Source: DATKMS01 sp041497995 (GTDB lineage: Bacteria > Desulfobacterota > Binatia > HRBIN30). Taken from it: a stretch of 12,769 nucleotides of DNA. The position numbers and the translations under genes are program-made. Location of the stretch: contig JBGQHM010000186.1 in NCBI GenBank assembly GCA_041497995.1, positions 1 through 12,769 on the forward strand, in the 5' to 3' direction. Below, in pieces: positions 6,364 through 12,755 of the stretch (the stretch's first letter is position 1; each line of letters opens with the position of its first letter). The notes beneath the pieces are model-generated. The model worked only from the letters and a program-made list of their open reading frames with translations. It was not told where the DNA came from and did not search any database.

Positions 6364-6878
6364 CCGAACTTCTCCGCCCACGCTATTGCTCCCACGAGCA
6401 CGATCACTGTCAGGATACCCTGCCAGACGTATTCGTGCAGATAGAAGAACGCGCTCGGATACACCTCGACGATGCGCGCCAGTGTTGCGAGCCGGAAGAC
6501 GTTGACGGCGAAGAAGAGCGGGATGCCGACCCCCAGACCCGCGACGCGAGCCTGCCACGACGCCGGGTACGCGAGAACAAAGCTGCTGAACAACATGATT
6601 ACGAAGATGCCAGTGCACTCGTGGTTCACCGTCATGATCAAGCCCTTGACGATGATATCCTGACCTTGTGCGACACTGTGCCCGCCGGCGCCGCGCGCCG
6701 CCGCGGCGCTGGCTGTCGCGATCGCGTGTTGTACCGGTCCGAGGCGCTCGTGCAGGCTGAACGCCCAGAAGACGACGCTCCACAGCAACAAGCACACGAA
6801 GAAGCGAACCGCGAAGAGCAACCCCGGGGAGGATGCGCGACGCGGCCGCAGCGCGGCCGCGGGGGAATCGTCCGCCAT
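6360..6878 (-). CDS. xrtH: exosortase/archaeosortase family transpeptidase, XrtH-like
   Basis: Exosortases are polytopic membrane cysteine transpeptidases that recognise a short C-terminal tripartite sorting tail and cleave it, passing the protein to the cell surface. The 172-residue product shows the complete active-site triad: Cys88 in NHECTGIF, Arg129 in FFAVNVFRLATL and His148 in YLHEYVWQG, each at a membrane segment. Its small size and the HECTGIF/LHEYVWQ wording resemble exosortase H, whose substrates carry an IPTL-type C-terminus. The assignment to type H is from memory of the family. The ATG shares one base with the DHH stop (TGATG), and the stop overlaps the next gene, so I place the start here rather than at the 38-codon-longer ATG inside the DHH gene. 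No substrate with a sorting tail lies in this window. Confidence 0.88.
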   Translation of the reverse strand: MADDSPAAALRPRRASSPGLLFAVRFFVCLLLWSVVFWAFSLHERLGPVQHAIATASAAAARGAGGHSVAQGQDIIVKGLIMTVNHECTGIFVIMLFSSFVLAYPASWQARVAGLGVGIPLFFAVNVFRLATLARIVEVYPSAFFYLHEYVWQGILTVIVLVGAIAWAEKFG

Positions 6879-7933
6879 CAGGCCTCGACCGAAGCTTCCT
6901 CTTGCGCGCTCCCGTACAGCTCCTGCGCGAACAGGTACTCCACCTGCTTGGCGATGGCGTTGTCCAGCGTGGAGCCGAATGCCTTGCGCCAATGGCGGAG
7001 TGGAACGATCGCCTTGGCCATAGAGCGGTGGCCACCGGCGCGCCCAATCGTACCAAACAGCTTGCGGACCACGTCGCCCGCGCTCCGCACGTAGCCCGGG
7101 TTACGCACGGAAATCACCAGCGCATCCTGCCGCTTGCCGGACACCGCCACCCATTCCGTGCTCTCGAACTGCATACAGAAGTCGGCGAGCTGAGGAATGA
7201 TGTCATCGCGTTGCACCGTGCCGACGTGCAACGTGAGCAAGCCCATCTGCTTGCGCAGGCGCGGCAACACGCGCGCCAGGAACCCCGCGAATGACAGCGG
7301 CAGCTCGGGTCGCTCGATGCGTCGTAGGATGTTGTAGTTGGTCAGCGGGTACAAGGACATGAAGGCGCGCAGGTCAGCCGGGCCGGTCTCGCGGTTGAGC
7401 ATGAGCGTGTCGCTCTTGATGCCATACAACAATGCCGTCGCCAGCCGCTGGCTGACGTCCGCCTCACATGCTTCGAGGTACTCAGTGAGAATCGTGGACG
7501 TCGCACCGTACAGCGGGCGCAAATCGCAATAGTCAGCCTCCACGGTGCCGACACGCGAATGGTGGTCGATCACCACATGCGCATGCGCCAGCCGCTCACC
7601 GAAGTAGGCGGGTTGCACGTCGAGCAAGGCGACGCTGGGAAAGCTGCGCAGCGTCTCGGTATCGGCGAGATCGACTGTCACATCTAGCAGTCGCAGCATC
7701 GCCAGGTTCTCCGCCCGTGTGGTCTCACCGAACGCGAACAACGGTGTGGTCGAACGGTTGCGGCCAAGAACCGTCCGGAGGGCGATGGCACTGGCAATGC
7801 CATCCGGGTCCGGATCATCCTGGAGGAGAAGCGCGACGCGCTCCGCGTTGCCGACCACGGCGCGCAGCCGCTCGAGGCGGGCGGTGTTCGCCGCCACATC
7901 GACCTCGTACGTACTCGGGTTGATGAGCTGCAT
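6878..7933 (-). CDS. DHH-family phosphoesterase (NrnA-like architecture)
   Basis: A 351-residue DHH/DHHA1 protein, expected to be a manganese-dependent hydrolase of short oligonucleotides, cyclic dinucleotide products or phosphoadenosine phosphate. Visible motifs: DDPDPDGIASAIAL (39-52) as motif I, LLDV with Asp105, the signature VIDHHS (121-126), GATSTILTEYL (143-153), GIKSDT with Asp175, and the DHHA1 substrate-binding GRAGGHRSMA (297-306). The metal ligands look intact. Motif I reads DPDPDGIAS rather than the NPDGDAIGS usual in NrnA, closer to DHH domains I remember from proteins fused to TrkA-N domains, although no TrkA-N is present here. GGAGCT about 7 nt before the ATG is a good ribosome binding site. 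It overlaps the exosortase gene by one base, an unusual partnership. The precise substrate is unknown. Confidence 0.9.
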   Translation of the reverse strand: MQLINPSTYEVDVAANTARLERLRAVVGNAERVALLLQDDPDPDGIASAIALRTVLGRNRSTTPLFAFGETTRAENLAMLRLLDVTVDLADTETLRSFPSVALLDVQPAYFGERLAHAHVVIDHHSRVGTVEADYCDLRPLYGATSTILTEYLEACEADVSQRLATALLYGIKSDTLMLNRETGPADLRAFMSLYPLTNYNILRRIERPELPLSFAGFLARVLPRLRKQMGLLTLHVGTVQRDDIIPQLADFCMQFESTEWVAVSGKRQDALVISVRNPGYVRSAGDVVRKLFGTIGRAGGHRSMAKAIVPLRHWRKAFGSTLDNAIAKQVEYLFAQELYGSAQEEASVEA

Positions 7934-8062
7934 GGTCAGCTCCTACGTGGGCCGCTCATCCCGAGCAGTATTTCCGCGGTGGATGAGTTCCCGGATCGGA
8001 CGCATTCCTAGTAACATGTGTCGACAGCACCGACAATCCGCACTCGCAAGCAGCGCGGGAAG

Positions 8063-9220
8063 CTACTTCGGCCGCCGGAAGCGCGCCGCGTATTTGCGTG
8101 GCACCGTCGCCACCTGCGTCGCATCGAGCTGAGCGAACAGCTCGAAGCCGCGGAGAAACTGCGCGAGGAACGGCTTCATCACTTGCACCTGGGTCTCGTA
8201 CGTCGCGATGGCCCGCTGCTTGCCGGCCAGCTCGGCCGGCGTAAGCGGCAGTGACAGCCATGGCGCGGCGGTCAGCACATTTCCAGCCGTCAGCGAGCCA
8301 CCGACGCCGGCGCCTTCGATCTCCTTCATCCACGCCACGGAGGCCGGGTAGTCGGGGTAGTGCACCAGGTAAGTGAACGCTTGCGTCCGATCGAACCAAT
8401 CGCCCGGCTCCTGCCGCAAGGTGCGCAACGCGTCGAGGACGAAGACTCCCGTCGTGCAATGATCGGGGTGGCGATCACGTGGATCAGGCAGCACCACCCA
8501 GGTGGGCCTGAAGGCACGCAGCGTACGCGTGATCTCTTCCTCCAACTCGCTCCCCGCATAGTCGACCTGCCGGCTGAGACTGTCTTTGTAAGGCGGACGA
8601 GCGAAGCGGGTGTACGGTGAAACGTACGGCTTGTCATCGGACCAGTGGGCCGCCCATAGATCGTCAATGCCATCGTCCGGAAACCCCAGGAAGACCGCGT
8701 CGCTGGCGCGCAGCCCAATGTCCTGGACGGCATGCAGCGCTTCGTCATGACGACGCTGGCCATACTCGATGAAGTCGCTCGCTTGCGCGTTGACGCGGCG
8801 CGACTCGGCCCGCACGCCGTCGACGTACCCATCGCCGTTGGTGACGAAGACGACGCGGACGTTGCCCCCGGCCGCCAGCACGCGCTGGATCAGTCCGCCT
8901 GCCCCCAGGATTTCGTCGTCGGGGTGGGGCGCAAACACCATGAGACGCACATGCGACGGGACCTGCAGCTCCTTCGTGGCAAAGACGAGGTTGTGGGCGC
9001 TGGGGAGGTGAATCGCGCGCGGTTCAGGAGCAGCGGGCTCATCAAGGCGTGGTCGCGGTGGTGCGTTGTTCAGGATACTGGCGGTGGCCGCCCCGGGTTC
9101 GGAGGCATTGGCGTCGAGTGCGCCGCACAATGCCAGCGCCACCGCCAGCAGCGCGAACAAGGGGACGCGTCGCGGATTCCGTGAAGTCACTGGTCGCTGC
9201 ACGTTCTGATACCCGGTCAA
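8063..9220 (-). CDS. exported PIG-L/LmbE-family deacetylase
   Basis: A 385-residue zinc-dependent N-deacetylase of the PIG-L family, which removes acetyl groups from N-acetylglucosaminyl-type substrates. The zinc site is visible as APHPDDE (97-103) and DRHPDH (249-254). NGD at 128-130 follows the second strand. Residues 17-40 form an n-region with RR and a hydrophobic core ending in DANAS, a likely signal peptidase I site after ANA. The enzyme is therefore probably periplasmic or outside, unlike cytoplasmic MshB/BshB types. The start is TTG at 9220, overlapping the receiver stop in a TTGA junction, with AAGG 5-6 nt upstream. GTG codons at 9202 or 9190 are alternatives but lack this arrangement. 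It follows the regulator genes and may act on an envelope polysaccharide; that role is inference. Confidence 0.9.
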   Translation of the reverse strand: MTGYQNVQRPVTSRNPRRVPLFALLAVALALCGALDANASEPGAATASILNNAPPRPRLDEPAAPEPRAIHLPSAHNLVFATKELQVPSHVRLMVFAPHPDDEILGAGGLIQRVLAAGGNVRVVFVTNGDGYVDGVRAESRRVNAQASDFIEYGQRRHDEALHAVQDIGLRASDAVFLGFPDDGIDDLWAAHWSDDKPYVSPYTRFARPPYKDSLSRQVDYAGSELEEEITRTLRAFRPTWVVLPDPRDRHPDHCTTGVFVLDALRTLRQEPGDWFDRTQAFTYLVHYPDYPASVAWMKEIEGAGVGGSLTAGNVLTAAPWLSLPLTPAELAGKQRAIATYETQVQVMKPFLAQFLRGFELFAQLDATQVATVPRKYAARFRRPK

Positions 9221-9657
9221 GTCGCCTTGCCCTGATCGTTGAATGCGGCCGCAGTCGCCGTGAGTCGGCGGTTGAGCTCACGGCTGTGGAGCTGCGCCGC
9301 GATGCGGGTGAATAGCTCTCGCTTGTTGATGGGCTTGGTGAGGTACTCACTGACGCCAAGGGCCATGCCGCGGGCGCGCGTCTCCATGTCGTCCTTCGCA
9401 GTGAGCAGGATCACTGGGATCTGCCGCAAGGCTTCGTCGCCGCGCAAATGCTCGCACACCTGCAACCCATCCATCTCAGGCATCATCACGTCGAGGAGGA
9501 TCACGTCGACCGGCTTGCCGCGCGCGGTCTCGAGCGCTGCCGCCCCGCTCGCCGCGCTGACACAATCGTATCCTTCGCGGCCCAGCATCCGAGTGAGAAT
9601 CTCGATCGCATGGGGATCGTCGTCAACGATGAGGATCCGGCTCTTTGTCTTCTCCAT
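9217..9657 (-). CDS. stand-alone response regulator receiver protein
   Basis: A 146-residue single-domain receiver. It carries the acidic pair D12-D13 in ILIVDDDP, the phosphoacceptor Asp56 in VILLDVMMPEMDG, Thr86 in PVILLTAKDD and Lys108 in EYLTKPINK, so it should be phosphorylatable. A helical tail of about 25 residues (RELNRRLTATAAAFNDQ) follows the domain, with no DNA-binding or enzymatic output domain. ATG at 9657 is chosen because GGAG lies 8 nt upstream; the adjacent GTG at 9660 is an alternative adding one residue. It lies 20 nt after the sigma-54 activator, which lacks a receiver, and its stop overlaps the PIG-L start. No histidine kinase is in the window. Confidence 0.93.
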   Translation of the reverse strand: MEKTKSRILIVDDDPHAIEILTRMLGREGYDCVSAASGAAALETARGKPVDVILLDVMMPEMDGLQVCEHLRGDEALRQIPVILLTAKDDMETRARGMALGVSEYLTKPINKRELFTRIAAQLHSRELNRRLTATAAAFNDQGKAT

Positions 9658-9677
9658 CACGCGGGCTCCCTCACCGT

Positions 9678-10664
9678 TCAGATCACGTATCCCTGTGCAG
9701 ATCCCGATCCGCTGCTCTTGCGACGCAACTTCGCCACGAGCGTCGTCCTTTTCAGGCCGAGCAGCCGCGCCGCAGCCTGCTTGTTCCCCTTGGTCCGCCG
9801 TAGCGCTTCATCGATCAATCGATATTCGAACTCCTCGACCGCTTGGTTCAGATCGATTCCCTCCTCTGTCAGTGTCGGACGGGGAATCTTCTTATCAGAG
9901 ATAAACGAACGGATATTCGGCGGCAAGTTCTCCACGCGAATGACCCCATCGTCGTTCAGGATCACCATGCGCTCGATCAGGTTTTCCAGCTCGCGTACGT
10001 TGCCCGGCCAATCATACTCCCACAGATGCACCATGGCATCGTCGGCGATCTTGCACGGCTGTGCCGGCCGCTGCTGGTTGTGCTTGTCGAGGAAGTGTTG
10101 GACGAGGATGGGAATGTCCGATCGCCGCTCGCGCAACGGCGGCACCACTATCGGGATGACCTGCAGGCGATAGAAGAGATCTTCACGGAAGCGTCCCTTC
10201 TCGACCTCGACGTTGAGGTCACGATTGCTAGCTGCGAGCACGCGGACATCGACCTTGATGGTCCGGTCAGCTCCCACGGGCCGAATCTCGCGCTCTTGGA
10301 GCACGCGCAACAGCTTCACCTGCAGCGGTGCCGTCATCTCGCCGATCTCATCGAGAAAAATGGTCCCGCCATTGGCCAACTGGAAGAGACCCATGCGCGT
10401 TCCGACAGCTCCGGTAAACGCGCCCCGTTCGTGACCGAACATCTCCGACTCGAGCAATTCCGACGGGATCGCGCCGCAGTTCACCGCGATGAAAGGGTTG
10501 CCGGCGCGCCGGCTCTTATTGTGGATGAAGCGCGCGATCAGTTCCTTCCCGGTGCCGCTTTCGCCCGAGATCATCACGGTCGAATCAGTGGGGGCCACCC
10601 GCTCGCTGATGCTGAGAATCTTCTCCATCACCGGGTGGGACCCTTTGACCAGTAGATTATCCAT
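9678..10664 (-). CDS. sigma-54-dependent transcriptional activator without sensory domain
   Basis: This 328-residue enhancer-binding protein would use ATP to remodel the RNA polymerase-sigma-54 closed complex. The AAA+ domain begins almost at residue 1 and holds Walker A GESGTGKE (34-41), the sigma-54-contacting GAFTGA (81-86), Walker B GGTIFLDEIGE (99-109), arginine-finger region FREDLFYRL (159-167) and sensor II WPGNVRELENLI (219-230). A Fis-type helix-turn-helix, KGNKQAAARLLGLKRTTLVAKLRR, occupies 292-315. There is no N-terminal receiver, GAF or PAS domain, as in PspF, so activity must be controlled by a partner or by expression. AGGAGG about 5 nt before the ATG is an excellent ribosome binding site and fixes the start. 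A lone receiver gene follows after 20 nt, suggesting a split NtrC-like pair. Confidence 0.95.
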   Translation of the reverse strand: MDNLLVKGSHPVMEKILSISERVAPTDSTVMISGESGTGKELIARFIHNKSRRAGNPFIAVNCGAIPSELLESEMFGHERGAFTGAVGTRMGLFQLANGGTIFLDEIGEMTAPLQVKLLRVLQEREIRPVGADRTIKVDVRVLAASNRDLNVEVEKGRFREDLFYRLQVIPIVVPPLRERRSDIPILVQHFLDKHNQQRPAQPCKIADDAMVHLWEYDWPGNVRELENLIERMVILNDDGVIRVENLPPNIRSFISDKKIPRPTLTEEGIDLNQAVEEFEYRLIDEALRRTKGNKQAAARLLGLKRTTLVAKLRRKSSGSGSAQGYVI

Positions 10665-10685
10665 GCCCCTCCTAAACGCGTCAAA

Positions 10686-10714
10686 AAAATAACAACCTTG
10701 GGGAGCGAACGCAA
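10686..10714 (-). promoter_or_regulatory. candidate promoter of the sigma-54 activator operon
   Basis: On the minus strand, TTGCGT (10714-10709) is followed after exactly 17 nt by TATTTT (10691-10686). This leaves a short leader of about 15 nt containing AGGAGGGG before the ATG. The -35 lies inside a palindrome whose other half is the -35 of the divergent rph promoter. Confidence 0.45.
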
Positions 10715-10735
10715 GTCGGGATTTGCGTCGGCCCC
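10700..10735. repeat. inverted repeat between divergent rph and sigma-54 activator genes
   Basis: ACGCAA (10709-10714) and TTGCGT (10723-10728) are perfect complements around an 8-nt centre. GGGG (10700-10703) and CCCC (10732-10735) extend the symmetry. The two inner arms coincide with both predicted -35 boxes. Confidence 0.5.
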
Positions 10736-10752
10736 AGTGGCGCGGCTATGAC
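10723..10752 (+). promoter_or_regulatory. candidate promoter of rph-rdgB
   Basis: TTGCGT (10723-10728) is followed after 18 nt by TATGAC (10747-10752, 4 of 6 matches to TATAAT), about 22 nt ahead of the rph ATG at 10775. The overlap with an upstream ATG at 10748 argues against the longer rph start. Confidence 0.4.
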
Positions 10753-10774
10753 CCTCGAAACCCGGGGAGGACGT

Positions 10775-11497
10775 ATGCGCATTGATGGTCGCAAGGCGAG
10801 TGAGCTACGGCGAGTCAAAATTTCGACTGATTTCATTCGGCAGGCAGAGGGCTCGGTGTTGATAGAGGTCGGCAACACCCGGGTCATCTGCACGGCGACC
10901 GTGGAAGAGAAGGTTCCGCCATTCCTGCGCGACTCGAATCGCGGCTGGGTGACGGCCGAGTACGGCATGCTCCCGGGCTCGAGCACGACCAGGATTGAGC
11001 GCGAATCGGCGCGCGGGAGAGTCGGCGGCCGGACGCACGAAATCCAACGGCTCATCGGACGGAGCCTGCGCGCGGTGACCAATCTGGAGAGCGTCGGCCC
11101 GCGCACGATCTGGCTCGATTGCGACGTCATTGAGGCGGACGGCGGCACGAGAACGGCGTCGATCACGGGAGCGTATATCGCCCTGGCCCTTGCCTGCCGC
11201 CGTCTGCGTGCCGACGGACGAATGAGCGCCGATCCGTTGACGGGATCGGTCGCTGCGGTCAGCGTCGGGCTCGTAGACAACCGCCCGTTGTTGGACCTGG
11301 CGTACGAAGAGGACTCGCGTGCCGAGGTCGACATGAACGTCGTGATGACCGGCAAGGGACACTTCGTTGAGGTCCAGGGCACAGCCGAAGGCAAACCGTT
11401 CAGCAAGGCGCAGCTCGTGCGTCTGAGTGATCTGGCCGAGCGCGGCATCAAGCAACTGACGCAACTGCAGCGCGAAGTCCTCAATGCCCACCCGTGA
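10775..11497 (+). CDS. rph: ribonuclease PH
   Basis: A phosphate-dependent 3'-5' exoribonuclease that trims tRNA 3' ends, typically a ring hexamer. The 240-residue product has the full family pattern: MRIDGRKASELRRVKI at the start, GNTRVICTATVEEKVPPFLR, the RNA-contacting GRVGGRTHEIQRLIGRSLR, the phosphate-binding IEADGGTRTASITGA, the acidic YEEDSRAEVDMNVVM and EVQGTAEGKPFS. ATG at 10775 is preferred over ATG at 10748 because RNase PH proteins begin M-R-x-D-G-R and GGGGAGGA lies just upstream. The 3' end overlaps rdgB by 14 nt, and a tRNA cluster without encoded CCA lies downstream, fitting a role in tRNA end maturation. Confidence 0.97.
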   Translation: MRIDGRKASELRRVKISTDFIRQAEGSVLIEVGNTRVICTATVEEKVPPFLRDSNRGWVTAEYGMLPGSSTTRIERESARGRVGGRTHEIQRLIGRSLRAVTNLESVGPRTIWLDCDVIEADGGTRTASITGAYIALALACRRLRADGRMSADPLTGSVAAVSVGLVDNRPLLDLAYEEDSRAEVDMNVVMTGKGHFVEVQGTAEGKPFSKAQLVRLSDLAERGIKQLTQLQREVLNAHP

Positions 11498-12122
11498 GGT
11501 GCGGCCGTCGCACCCAACGCTCCTGATCGCCACAACAAATGCGGGGAAGTTTCGGGAGTTCACCGACCTGCTGGGTGGTCTGCCAATTCTGCTCAAGTCG
11601 CTGGTGGACTTTCCGGGCGCCCCCGCCATTGCCGAAGATGGCGCAACGTACGCCGCCAACGCGATTCACAAGGCGCTTGCGCTGGCCCGCTGGAGCCATT
11701 GCGCGACGCTTGCCGACGATTCTGGTCTCGAGGTCGACGCACTCGAGGGCGCACCCGGCGTGTGTTCCGCGCGCTACGCAGGACCCGAACAGGACAGCGC
11801 CGCCAACATCGCGAAGCTGCTGGCGGCGCTGCATGCCGTGCCCCTCGCGCGGCGCACCGCACGCTTCCGCTGTGTGCTCGCGGTGGCGCATCCCAACGGC
11901 GCAACCATCACGGCCGAGGATTCCTGTGAAGGACGTATCACCGAAGCGCCGACCGGCAATGCCGGCTTCGGTTACGACCCGGTGTTCCTCTACCCGCCAC
12001 TCGGGCAAACCTTCGCGGTGATCCCGGCGGCGGTGAAGAACCGCCTGAGCCATCGTGCGCGCGCCTGTGAGCGCCTGCGGCTACAGCTGCTGGCCTTCCT
12101 GCGCGCAGGCGGGTCATCGTAG
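11484..12122 (+). CDS. rdgB: dITP/XTP pyrophosphatase (HAM1 family)
   Basis: This house-cleaning enzyme hydrolyses dITP, ITP and XTP to monophosphates, keeping non-canonical purines out of nucleic acids. The 212-residue product shows LIATTNAGKFREF (14-26) with Lys22, EDGATYAANAIHKA (51-64) and the metal and catalytic segment LADDSGLEVDALEGAPGVCSARYAG (76-100). CEGRI, GFGYDPVFLYP and KNRLSHRARA for base recognition follow. The usual T-F-A-E-L...E-K-N near the end reads TFAVIPAAVKN here, a mild departure. The ATG lies 14 nt inside rph; a GTG at 11499 just past the rph stop is an alternative start. The rph-rdgB pairing is common and supports co-expression. Confidence 0.95.
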   Translation: MPTREVRPSHPTLLIATTNAGKFREFTDLLGGLPILLKSLVDFPGAPAIAEDGATYAANAIHKALALARWSHCATLADDSGLEVDALEGAPGVCSARYAGPEQDSAANIAKLLAALHAVPLARRTARFRCVLAVAHPNGATITAEDSCEGRITEAPTGNAGFGYDPVFLYPPLGQTFAVIPAAVKNRLSHRARACERLRLQLLAFLRAGGSS

Positions 12123-12174
12123 AGCTGGGGCGCGTGCGCGCAGTGCGTCCGTAGCTTGATTTGGCAACAGGGCT

Positions 12175-12205
12175 TTGTTAGCTGGGGGTGCTGTTTTCCG
12201 ACAAT
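12175..12205 (+). promoter_or_regulatory. weak candidate promoter for the tRNA cluster
   Basis: TTGTTA (12175-12180) and GACAAT (12200-12205) each match the sigma-70 boxes at 4 of 6 positions but are 19 nt apart, wider than ideal. The position, about 19 nt before tRNA-Pro, is right. Read-through from rdgB is an alternative. Confidence 0.25.
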
Positions 12206-12223
12206 GTCGATACGCGGCTTCAA

Positions 12224-12297
12224 CGGGGTGTAGCGCAGCCTGGTAGCGCACCTGCCTTGGGCGCAGGGGGCCGGAGGTTCAAATCCTCTCACCCCGA
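12224..12297 (+). tRNA. tRNA-Pro, anticodon TGG
   Basis: Acceptor arms CGGGGTG and CACCCCG pair fully, with A as discriminator. Anticodon stem CCTGC/GCAGG encloses the loop CTTGGGC, giving anticodon TGG for CCA (and related CCN) codons. The T arm is GGAGG-TTCAAAT-CCTCT. The 3' CCA is not encoded; CTC follows. Confidence 0.97.
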
Positions 12298-12310
12298 CTC
12301 AACCACCTGC

Positions 12311-12362
12311 AGCGTATCTCGTGAGGGCGTCTCTCGACTCGATCTGCTTCACGAGATACGCT
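12311..12362 (+). repeat. perfect 14-bp stem-loop between tRNA-Pro and tRNA-Arg
   Basis: AGCGTATCTCGTGA (12311-12324) and TCACGAGATACGCT (12349-12362) are exact reverse complements around a 24-nt loop. The structure lies wholly in the 77-nt spacer, ending 12 nt before tRNA-Arg. There is no T-run after it, so it is not a standard terminator; a processing signal or a protein site is possible. Confidence 0.75.
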
Positions 12363-12374
12363 TCACGCATCGGG

Positions 12375-12448
<74 letters not shown>

Positions 12449-12554
12449 TCTCTTGCGCGCGTGAGAGTGATCGCGTATGGCGTATCGACGCAAGAAGCGT
12501 GATCGACCGCGCGCCGGTCAGCGCAGCCGCCCTTCCGGGTGGGCCACGAAGCAT

Positions 12555-12627
12555 GGTGGGTGTAGCTCAATGGCAGAGCACTGGACTGTGGCTCCAGGGG
12601 TTGAGGGTTCAAGCCCCTTCACTCACC
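12555..12627 (+). tRNA. tRNA-His, anticodon GTG
   Basis: The acceptor stem GTGGGTG/CACTCAC (one G-T pair) is preceded by the extra G-1 (12555), which faces C73 (12627), the hallmark of tRNA-His. Anticodon stem CTGGA/TCCAG holds loop CTGTGGC with anticodon GTG. The T arm is GAGGG-TTCAAGC-CCCTT. CCA is not encoded; a short T-run follows. Confidence 0.97.
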
Positions 12628-12661
12628 CTTTTTCTCTCCCTCCGGTCATCTTCCCGGTCTG

Positions 12662-12702
12662 ACTGTGCGGGCATGTGTCGACTCGACGCATGCCTGCACG
12701 GT
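12662..12702 (+). repeat. 41-nt near-perfect hairpin after the tRNA cluster
   Basis: The left arm, whose core GTGCGGGCATGTGTCGA begins at 12665, pairs with a right arm whose core TCGACGCATGCCTGCAC ends at 12699; flanking ACT/GGT extends both. The three non-Watson-Crick positions (12664/12700, 12669/12695, 12676/12688) are all G-U in the plus-strand RNA. No T-run follows, so a standard terminator is not proven. It ends 2 nt before the TTGACA at 12705. Confidence 0.6.
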
Positions 12703-12704
12703 GA

Positions 12705-12732
12705 TTGACAATCCCCCAACCGCACGGATACC
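12705..12732 (+). promoter_or_regulatory. candidate promoter of the next gene
   Basis: A consensus -35 box, TTGACA (12705-12710), is followed after 16 nt by GATACC (12727-12732), a weak -10 with 3 of 6 matches. The transcript would start shortly before the ribosome binding site at 12756. Confidence 0.4.
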
Positions 12733-12755
12733 AACAAGCGTTCGTTTGCCGTGCC

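Noticed and set aside
6360..6992. Longer exosortase start adding 38 residues
   Set aside because: The extension is Arg/Gly-rich reading inside the DHH coding sequence; the TGATG junction start gives a family-sized protein.
7934..8062. A promoter for the DHH-exosortase unit
   Set aside because: TTGTCG and TACTAG at 17 nt on the minus strand match the consensus too poorly, and no -24/-12 sigma-54 element was found either.
9843..10655. Plus-strand ORF of 270 residues opposite the sigma-54 activator
   Set aside because: Antisense shadow of a protein with every AAA+ and HTH motif; no ribosome binding site or domain of its own.
10748..10774. rph start nine codons earlier
   Set aside because: It overlaps the predicted -10 box and lacks a ribosome binding site; RNase PH normally starts M-R-x-D-G-R, which matches the ATG at 10775.
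10681..11538. Minus-strand ORF of 285 residues opposite rph
   Set aside because: Antisense to RNase PH; Ser/Arg-rich with no recognisable motif.
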